From Discostella pseudostelligera (lineage: Eukaryota > Bacillariophyta > Thalassiosirophyceae > Thalassiosirales > Thalassiosiraceae): a stretch of DNA of 17,135 bases. This document shows positions 1 to 9,000 of the stretch, in pieces. Location of the stretch: NCBI GenBank assembly GCA_036940085.1, contig JALLBK010000273.1, positions 1 through 17,135 on the forward strand, written 5' to 3'. The notes below the pieces were generated by a model. That model did no database searches. It saw only the letters and a list, made by a program, of their open reading frames with translations, and was not told where the DNA came from. The position numbers were made by a program, and so were the translations under genes. Numbering within the stretch: position 1 is the stretch's first letter; the number at the start of each line of letters is the position of its first letter.

Positions 1-1206
1 TCTGTCAAGGCGGTATTTGCCTGAATGGTCGGATTGTTCCGATATTGGAGATGTGTCATTGGATTATGAAAATGATGATGGTGGTGATGTTATTTTGTCT
101 TGCTTTGACCATCCTCGAACAACAATGCATTATCAAGATGCCTTTGCCTTCTTTCTTGATGAATTTGGCCATGACAACGATAACGAAAATGGCGACAGTG
201 ATCTGCGCGATGGAGGAGGGAACACCACGCTTGACACTGACACGACCAAAAATAACAATGGCATTCGAGACGATGGCGACGATGCAGAAGAAGACTTGTT
301 CGATGTGATTATCATGGACGCCTTGGATCCAGACGACTTTGGAGACTTTGTGGACAAGTTGTACAATGAGTGAGTCAAATTGTCGATTCCGTGGTTTAGT
401 CTTTGGTAGTGCCATTGATGCCTAACGTCTTGGATGATATCCATGCCTCTTCTTTGCTGATTGCATTTGCAAAAATCATGCCAGCACTGATTTCATTCGA
501 TCGCTATACGACGGATTAACTGACAATGGTTTGGTACGCCAGTTTTGCATCCGTTGTGCCGATTTCAACCTAGTCCCCAAATTCACTTGAATCCGTCGAT
601 TCACTGTTGCCACTCCTCTCTCACACAAAGTTGCTCGTACAAGTTGGGGAACTTCCCTCCCACTCGGACCCTCCCGATGAAATGAGCACATTTTACAACC
701 GAGCTCATATGATGACTAAATTAAAAGAGGTGGGATTTCAGACCACAGAAACGTATGCCGAGGGGCATTGTCATTTCTTTGCACCCTGGCAATTTCTAGT
801 AGCGTTCAAAAACATCCATACAAGTGAAAATTGGTTTCGGGGTGAGGCCGAAGTGGAATTGCTGTTGCATCAACGCTTGCATCGGACGAAATCTGGCAAA
901 CCCATTTTACAGTATTTTGATGGACATGTCATGAAAGACTACCAGGTTTCACACAAAGTGATAACAACGAACAATTGCCGTAGTAAAGATGAAGGAAGTG
1001 CCTTGAAATGTAGTGAGTTGAAGACGACAACGATGGGACGTCCTGCTTCGCTTTGGGATGGTTTGTTTTCGTTGTTACGTATTCATCGAATGGACATTGA
1101 TTCTAAAGTTGACGGTGCAACCGGGAGTGAATTCCCATCCCTAAAACCCCCAATGCATTTGCTTCCCTTTCATGGATGGTCCGATCATGTTGTAACTTTC
1201 GACTGA
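1..1206 (+). CDS. Spermidine-synthase-like aminopropyltransferase, 5' partial, three exons
   Basis: The reading frame is open from base 2. My exon model is 1-369, 485-533 and 631-1206, with the stop TGA at 1204-1206. Seen: exon 1 carries DPRTTMHYQDAF and then FDVIIMDALDPDD, which match the acidic segment and the catalytic D-x-x-D-P segment of polyamine aminopropyltransferases. Exon 2 reads DFIRSLYDGLTDNGL and joins in phase to LLVQVGELPSHSDPPDE in exon 3, as expected for this fold. Exon 3 continues with EGHCHFFAPWQFLVAFK, typical of the family's C-terminal half. Family knowledge: these enzymes transfer aminopropyl from decarboxylated S-adenosylmethionine to putrescine or a longer amine, usually in the cytosol. 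An Asp/Asn-rich insert of about 40 residues lies between the two acidic motifs, and a C-terminal extension of about 100 residues is unassigned. The N-terminal Rossmann glycine motif lies outside the window. Substrate (spermidine, spermine or thermospermine) cannot be decided. Confidence 0.72.
370..484 (+). other. Intron 1 of the aminopropyltransferase-like gene
   Basis: This 115-base intron starts with the donor GTGAGT and ends at the acceptor GCCAG. Without splicing, the exon 1 frame ends at a TGA at 371-373. Splicing completes a GA|C aspartate codon and gives LYN-D-TDFIRSLYDG, which fits the family. Confidence 0.75.
534..630 (+). other. Intron 2 of the aminopropyltransferase-like gene
   Basis: This 97-base intron starts with GTACGC and ends in a pyrimidine-rich tract followed by CACAAAG. 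It separates phase-0 codons, so that ...DNGL joins LLVQVGE..., restoring the conserved strand. Exon 2, between the two introns, is only 49 bases. Confidence 0.7.
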
Positions 1207-1430
1207 CGGTTTAGCCGTTCCATATTTCATGATTACTTATCATCACAATTTCCATAGATTTTCATAGTATCTACTACAGAATTATTCATCATTGCTGACT
1301 TTCTTATTGTTTTTGGCATGGTCACGCCGCCGATCTACCACCTCTGCTGTACTGGGTCTCTCATTACGGTATCTTTAGGGGAGCATACTATCTCTTGATA
1401 AACACATCATAACACAAAAGAAAATAATAT

Positions 1431-1695
1431 TTGCATGATCTCTGAGTCAGTGAGGAGTCCGTCTGATGCACTTGTCCAACCAAGTTGTGTTATTTGCCAA
1501 GCCACATAGCGGTAAAGCTTCCTCCCAAAGAATTGCTGGCAAGCACTTAACAATGGTTCAACAGCATGATTGATTTGCATGAATCTCTGAGTCATGAGTC
1601 AGTGAGGAGTCCATCTGAGGATGGCGCTTGGTGTCCAACCAAGTCACATTTTTGCTAAGCCACATACCTGTAGTAATGTTCCCCCAGAATTGTCA
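1431..1695 (+). repeat. Imperfect duplicated segment of about 110 bp
   Basis: Copy 1 (about 1431-1535) and copy 2 (about 1575-1695) share, in order, TTGCATGA(A)TCTCTGAGTCA, CAGTGAGGAGTCC, TGTCCAACCAAGT, GCCACATA and CCC(A)(A)GAATTG. Small indels separate the shared blocks, and the offset is about 144 bases. A third fragment, AATATTTGCATGATCT, recurs near 1741-1756. No terminal inverted repeats, transposase or open frame were seen. The rest of 1207-1790 is AT-rich and holds no recognisable gene. Confidence 0.7.
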
Positions 1696-1795
1696 CATCA
1701 TTCTGTGTACTGCGGAGCATTCAAACAATTCTTTCCAAAAATATTTGCATGATCTTTGCAAGGCAGCATATGGTGTGGACAGACTAACAACACAT

Positions 1796-2500
1796 GTTTG
1801 TTGTGCCTGCCAATCCACCCACTTCAAGCCCCCCTAGTACTAGTATGATGCAGAGAGGGTGGTCCTGGCGCTTACCATCCCAACTATTAGCTTACCTGGA
1901 CCAAAGGGAAGTGTATCAATACAGTCCCTGTTCCCAGCAGTTGCCATATCTACTCCACACAACTGGCTTGTTGCAAGGGAGCATAGAGGACAGTTGAGTA
2001 ATGCTGCATGCGTTAAAGCTTGACAAAGCTATGGCCAATCCTCCAACATCCAGTCCAACAACACCAGGAGGGCCCAATGCTCATTATCCTGACTACTCAC
2101 TTGCGTGGACAGAAGGGAAGTGCATCAACACAGTTCCCATACCCACCACACAACTGGCCTGTTGCAAGGGATCATATGGGGGGCAGATCAGCAAGGTGTG
2201 CATTAATCGCTACCAATGAATGCTCCCACCAACCCACCACTGCAAGACCTTCTTCAAGTATGCCCACCAATGCCCCAACCACACTCACAGTCCATCAAAT
2301 GTTCCAACAAACATTCCAACAACTGGTCCACTGGCAGCTCCAACAAATGAACCAACAAGGGTGCCAGCAGGAGCTCTGACAAATGCACCAACAAGCGAGC
2401 CCACAACCTCCATTCCAACAGGCACTCCAAATGCTGCTCCAACAAATGAACCAACAAGTGCTGAGCCAACAGGAGCCCCAACACACACACCATCCTTTGC
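1796..2500 (+). pseudogene. Decayed PT-rich, cysteine-module secreted-type protein
   Basis: Two degenerate copies of a short cysteine module follow PT-type linkers. Unit 2 (about 2034-2207) reads NPPTSSPTTPGG and then YPDYSLAWTEGKCINTVP, CCKGSYGGQ and KVCI. Unit 1 (about 1808-1986) shows the same pattern in translation (YHPNY-stop-LTWTKGKCINTVP ... TQLACCKGA-stop) but has two in-frame stops. From about 2255 a PT repeat follows (NVPTNIPT, APTNEPT, NAPTSEPT, EPTGAPT), shifting between frames 1 and 3 after a TGA at 2217-2219. Diatoms carry many secreted proteins with PT linkers and modules of the form Y-x-D...W...G-x-C...CC...YGGQ. With stops, frame changes and no initiator context, this is best read as a relic. 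An undetected intron-rich gene is possible but less likely. Confidence 0.6.
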
Positions 2501-2501
2501 A

Positions 2502-2504
<3 letters not shown>

Positions 2505-2559
<55 letters not shown>
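2505..2559 (+). repeat. (TC)n microsatellite, about 27 units
   Basis: There is an uninterrupted run of TC dinucleotides, followed at once by GAGAGAGCTCT, which can pair back with the end of the run. It sits at the 3' end of the PT-repeat relic and about 470 bases upstream of the giant gene. Confidence 0.97.
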
Positions 2560-2562
<3 letters not shown>

Positions 2563-3026
2563 AGAGCTCTGGAGGGTAGTAGTCTCCTCTCTATCGTACA
2601 ATAGAGTGGATTCTGCTGTACTCATCTTGAAGACAAAGAGAGTCGATATCGAGCGAAGCTCGAGCGAGCGAGTCATCTCGTTCCACTCCTCCCGCCGAAA
2701 CTAAACTCTATTCGAATTGGTCTGTCCATCGGTGCCTTTTTGGCGCGAAATCATCCTACATGCACCATCTATTCGATCATCGATCGTCAGAGTCAGAGTC
2801 AGAGTCAGAGGCACCTTCGTACCCCGCCCATGAACACGACAATCACAATGCCGGCGGTGGCATCCGCTGCGGACTGCGGAATCATTGCTGCACAGTAGTA
2901 GGACACCATTTTATTATTATTATCGCACGCTTCATTGGTATTGGAGTGCCTCTAGCTTTTTGTTGTGTGTGACTTCATTATGTTCACATGCACCATCATA
3001 ATTATTTGAGGTCGTCTTAATTGAAC
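2560..3026 (+). promoter_or_regulatory. Upstream region of the giant ether-lipid gene
   Basis: This stretch between the microsatellite and the ATG at 3027 must hold the promoter and 5' UTR. It contains palindromic stretches (for example CGAGCGAAGCTCGAGCGAGCGAG near 2650, described loosely) and a hexamer tandem repeat at 2786-2810. No convincing TATA box or initiator could be assigned. A stop codon (TAA, 3018-3020) in frame just ahead of the gene sets the 5' limit of the coding sequence. Confidence 0.4.
2786..2810 (+). repeat. Hexamer tandem repeat (GTCAGA)4
   Basis: There are four perfect GTCAGA units plus one base, within the upstream region of the giant gene. Confidence 0.95.
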
Positions 3027-6000
3027 ATGAATACAATGCCATCATCATCATCATTATCAACGCCGCCGCTGCCGCCGACGATGGAGGAAAGAAAGATCAT
3101 CATCATCATCGAGGCAGCATTTGACAAAGTGTCGTCCCTCATTCGCAATTCAGATTCATCATCCTCGTCATCCTCTCACAATGACAACAACAACGACGAC
3201 GACAACAAAGATGCCAATGACGATGAAATGATAAAGGGGGATGGAGGATGGGATGCTGATGAGGAGGGGACGACGACGACGTCGCGCAGTATTTCCGATT
3301 CGATCCGTCTTCAATTGTACGGGTACTACAAGTGTGCCACTACTACTACTACTATGGCCTCTTCCACCCACGAGATCGACAACGATTATGATGATATTGC
3401 TGCCTCATCACCACCACCACTACGACGCACGCCAAGACCATCCTTCTTTGATCCTGTTGGTCGAGCGAAGTATGATGCTCATACGCAAGTGTATGCAGAG
3501 CTATATCGTGAGGCAACAGTTGCTGCTGCTAACGCTGCTTCTATTGGAACCGCTGCAACTGCTGCAACTACTGATACTTCTGCCGGAACAGGGGATACTA
3601 CTACCATGTCTTCTACTTCCAGTACATTCGAGAAAATTCGACTATTGGCTATGCAACATTATGTCGAAGTTGCCGCCTCGCAGACCCATCATGCTGTTGG
3701 ACGGAAATGTGCCATTATTTATCAATCAATGCAAGCAGAGTTGGATCGTGCAGCGGCTGCTGTTGTTGCTGCTCGTACTGGTGCTGATGCTACTGATGTT
3801 GTCGATGAAAAATCACCGGGGGGGGAGGAAGCAGCTACCACCAAGAACAAGGCCAAGTTGACGACGGTTACCAATGGTGCAAATGATTCTTCCACTATGT
3901 CCACCACCACCTCCCGAAGGAAACACATCATTCCTCCTACTCCTTCCTATCCCACGACAACAACGGCAACAACAACAAAGCCAATCACCACCCTTCTACC
4001 TCCTCCCCTCCTCCCACGGGGTCAATTGGACGTATCCTTCCTCGATCTACTCTATGCACTCTCTCTATGTCTTCTTCATGGGATGTACACCCTTCTCGTC
4101 GAAACGATACTTGCCTCAACATTGCTAAATAAACTACTACCCAATGGTATCAAGATGGTATTGGATATGATTTCTGTAAGTAGTAAATTCCATCCACGAC
4201 GATGGGGACAATGGTATGAGAAGGAGATTGAACGAGTTTGGTTGGAAGAGGTGGATGTGGTTATTGCTCCGAAAGTTGTTGCTGCTACTAATACTAACAC
4301 GTCCGCCACCAAGCCAATCAACAAGAACCGCAACCACAGCAACAATATTGAAAATGCTAATTTGGAGGATGGTACTACTTGCCATCCTCCTCCTCGGCAT
4401 GTGGTGGTGGGATTATCCGTACGGACCCTCCTGGACTTGTATCTATCTACAAAATCATATCCCGTCGGGAGTGAGGTCATTATTGTACCACCGGTGTCGA
4501 TTCCTGGAATGGTGGATGTATTGGAATATCATGGCATGACATTGGTCCCGGTCGATCTTCCCACTGGCGGTGGTGGCGGCGGCGGCGGTGGTGGGGATGG
4601 AAAAGAGGAGGAAAAAGATGGCGAACATGAGCCACAGTCGACAGTATTGGAAACATTTATTCCATTAGATTGTGGTTACTGGGGATTGAATATTCCTGGA
4701 GTGGAGGCGGCCATCTCCCCCCGGACTGTGGCCATTCTAGTCGTGCATCCGTTTGGTACCGTCATGTCACCCTTGACAATGAATATGGTGCGTCGAATAG
4801 CGGAGGAACATGGAGCTGAAATTTGGGAGGATTGTGCTCAATGCTATACGGGCAGTAATGGTGTTGGTGGAGGAGGCAGCAGTAGCAGCAGCAGCAGTAC
4901 CCATCAAAATTCATTATCCAAAGAGTATGGACCTACGGCAACGATGATGAGAACTAGTACTGCTTGCACTACTACAAAACAACAGCAAGTAGGTTACACT
5001 GGGAGTCGTCATGTCAACATCTCCTTCTTCTCATTTGGACCGATCAAGACCGCTACTGCTCTAGGCGGTGGATTAGCCATCCTTCGTGAGAAGCCAAATT
5101 CTAAGAAGGAGGCCGAAGGTGCAACTAAAGTGTTGAACGCCGAAGAAACTGCAAGTACCATGAGGCGAATACAAGAGACGATGTATAGCTCCCAAACGAA
5201 CATTTCGTACCTCCTCCGAGTGGGGAAGTGCTTTGTCTTACATTTGATATCACAATCTCGTCTCTTCTGTGGATTGGTGAAATACGTAGTTGTTGATGTA
5301 ATTGGTTGGGATTATGATGACTTTGTTGTATCATTGCTTCGTGGTTTTTCGACGACGACTGCGTCAAGTACCACTTCTGCAACAACCTTGCACGGCAGAA
5401 ACAATGATGGCACAAATGGAAGGGGGTTGGGACGTGATTCATCATATGGATCTGGGGCAGAAGGAGGCAAATCATCTCTCAACAACAACAGTAATCAGTT
5501 ATTGATTCGGCAGCTGAGGAGACGTCCTTGTCCGGCATTATTTGCATTGCTTCATCGCCGGTTACTCGATTCGAAAAACACCATCAGTCGCGAGAGACAA
5601 CGTAGGAGTAGATGTCATTCATTTGCGAGGCAGCTGCTCTCGGATCTGAGGTTGAAGAATGAATTCGCTTTGTTTCAGAACGTCGAAGATGGAGCCTCTG
5701 ATAGCATGTATGGTTGGGTATTTCCGGTACTGCTCCCAGATCCTTTACGTGCAAGTGAGATACTAATGTCGAAAGGGTTCGATGCGCCTCGTGGAATGAC
5801 GCAACTGAAGCCTATCGTTACGTTCGATGGGAATGGCGCCGATAGATGTCCTCGGGCTCGTGTCGCCTTTGATCACATTTTGTACCTTCCGGTGACAAAC
5901 CCATCGTTCACTTCCAAGGATCGAAATGATTTTATTAACGCGTTGGCAGACGTTGTTGCATGTACCAAGGAGCTAGAAGCATCATGCTCCAACGCGCGCG

Positions 6001-9000
6001 TGGATGATTCAGGTCTCAGACATCACCATTCAACCTCACGGGACGGAGGTCAAAAGACACATCATCTCTCGTCTTGGAAAGGGATGGTCGTTTTCACTGC
6101 GATTGCCACCTTCAGTGAGTGGTATTTTCCCGTCCCGATCCGTTTCGCACTTCGATTGGCAATTGTGATGGCTCCTTGGATTGGTGCAGTGCTTGCCTGC
6201 ACTTTATTGTCGCTGCTCATACTCAGTCGATACATGGGCCCGATCTATTTGAAATCATCCAACACATTTGCAAATTACTGCGATATGTTATTTCGGTCGC
6301 CGTTTCAGCATGCGCGTGATGGGATGGATAATGAGAACGAGTTATTTTTGCAATCGAAAACGATTCTTGAACTAGAATCGACCAAAGTACCTCCCGGTGC
6401 TTCTGGGAGAGGGGGGCAAATCAAAGACAGTAACGAGTTGCCAGTGGTCATCGTCACGGGCGCTACCGGATTCATCGGGTCACTCCTTCTTCGTGAGCTC
6501 CTAATGCATCGACACGCGCTGTCGATAGGCGGTGCCATTGTGATTGTTCGGTCAAAGCGGGGCAAACCAGCCCGTGAGAGAATTGATCGTCTCCTATCCC
6601 AGCCGATGTTTGATTTTTTAGACGACACCGAAAAGCAGACTCTTCTGCATGTCATTGAAGGCGATGTCAGCCTTCCCAATTGTGGGCTGCGTAACGAAGT
6701 TATCAAATCTCTACGGCAACGGAGTATATCACATGTCTTTCATTGTGCAGCGGCTGTCAGCTTTTCGCAATCTCTTGAAGAGGCGGCGTTGTCAAATATC
6801 ACATCATCCTTGCAATTACTTCAACTGACGAAAAGTCTGCGGAGGGTAGACGCCAAATTCATATACATCAGCACCGCCTTTGTACATGGTGGAGATACGG
6901 GCTCAAAGTCCAAGCCTCTACCGCAGGAGACATTTTCACTGCATCCATATGATCCCGCGGAGCTCTACAAATCCATGCTTGGATCTCAGTCGTACGCCTC
7001 TGCTGCTATGAATGAACTTGGTTTTCCAAACACATATACATTCAGCAAATGCATATGTGAGCATCTACTACAAGCGAATGACGACGTCAATACAATTATC
7101 ATCCGACCTAGCATAGTTGGTCCTTCTGTTCAGGAGCCCTTCGAAGGGTGGTCAGGGGAGAAACCATCAACGATTGTCGCCGCGGCTTGCTTGTACCTCA
7201 TGTTTCCATTTAACATGTGGTGCTTCGGCAAGGATCTTGCTCCATTTGTACCCGTAGACGTTGTCTGTCGGTTTGTAATCTCGAAATCTTTTGGTCAACA
7301 ATGCAAACACGGAGAACCTGGTGACCTTGACGCATTTGAAGATGAAAAGAAAGAGACTACTTCATCGGATATCCATGAAAGGGCACGTAGCACCATAGCG
7401 ACCGTGTCGTGGGATGCTTCTTCACCACCGAAAACGACGTTTTCATGGGTAGCTTATGCATATACTGTCACACATCTTGGCGCTGTTTGCGGCCATGTAA
7501 ATCGTGTCATTGCGTATGCGGGGTTAATGTTCTCAACCCGATTGTTCCCATGGTTCAACTTCAATCTCGATACATTTCAGCGCCTACACTTTATGTTGGT
7601 CAGAAAATCACTGGATGCAGTATTGGATGTCTGCGCCCTACTCCCATGGAAGGCTAGAATATTCCGCGATTTGAAGACTTTGAGTCCTCTCATAGATCTG
7701 CCGATGTTATTTTTCCCCTTCGCAAATAAGAGTTTCTACTTCGAAAGTGACTTTGTTGTGCCATTAGACTTCAATGGCGACCGGTACATGTTTAGCTGCG
7801 CAGTTGCTGCTCATCGGTTCATTAAGAAAATTCAAGAGCAGAGGAGAAGGCGATCGGTCCGATGCAACTCAAATGTTCGAGAGTATAGCATTGATTCCAG
7901 CAGCTCAATCTTGATTGCTGGCGCAAATCATGTGAAGCCGGTCTCGGATTTGTGGTGGGCTCTCACACAGCCGAAGGGAAGCATGATCATTCGCTTTGGG
8001 GGATGGATCCTGTCGAAGATTTTTCGTTTCACCTCCATGGAGATTGAGGTAGACATTGCTTCCTTCGAGAGTCTTTCTAGAGCGCTATCGAACTCCTCCG
8101 AATGCGATACGCTACATGCTGTGATTGCACCAACGCATCGGTCTTTCTATGACTTCCTTATTGTCAGCTATATTTGCTTCTCCTTGCCAGAGTTGGGATT
8201 TGACATGCCTCACATAGCAGCCGCCTCAGACTTCGAGAGTATACCATTCATTGGCTGGCTGGCAAGGAAATCGCATGCTTTTTTCTTGAATCGAAGCGGG
8301 TCAAAGAGTGAACACAACCTCGAAGAAAATCTAATGAAAATAACAGAGGGCAATCGCGGCCCTGTATTCATCGAAGCTTTTATTGAAGGTAAGCGGAGCA
8401 GGAATGGGACATTCATCAAGCCCAAGACAGGATTTTTGCGTTGTCTTGCGGGAACTGCACTGGAATACATCATATTACCAATAACAATCAACTACGAAGG
8501 TATACCCGATCAGATAAGTTTGATGAACGAGGCAAATTATGGTCACCGCGAGGAAATGAGTCTGAAAAGGCTCTTACAGTGGATGTACAATGTTGTTGCT
8601 GGACGTGTATTCATTGGACGAGTTTATGTATCCGCATCAGAAGCTATTCCATTAGTAAGAGACAAGTGCATCACAGAATTAGCTCATACTATCCAAATTC
8701 GCCAACAGAGTCGAGTTGCGGTCTCCAGTTATCATATCAAAGCCACTTCATTGGTGTTGGGTTTATCTGAGGAAGTGGTTATCGAGGCCCTTGCGGAACT
8801 GGGATGTCAGCGCTGGCCGACGACATTGGAATCGGAACTTTCTTCCATAATACATGTACCCGAGGACGGCGACTTTCTGTGGGCCGCCATGTTACACTTT
8901 TGCCACCTGCTCGGGCCGTATCTTGCCGGCTCGCACCCGAAGTGGTCGTCGTGGATCTCCCCAAATGCCAGCAATATCGATGTCAATACTTGTCAACACA

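Noticed and set aside
2254..2676. Minus-strand 140-codon frame rich in RE dipeptides
   Set aside because: It is the translation of the (TC)n microsatellite and of the PT repeat on the opposite strand.
3021..3026. TTG at 3021 as the start of the giant gene
   Set aside because: Eukaryotic initiation at TTG is unlikely, and the first in-frame ATG is six bases downstream at 3027.
4176..4181. GTAAGT inside the giant gene (and GTAAG at 8389) as intron donors
   Set aside because: The frame stays open across both. The second lies inside the EGKRSR catalytic motif of the acyltransferase, so removal would destroy a conserved site.
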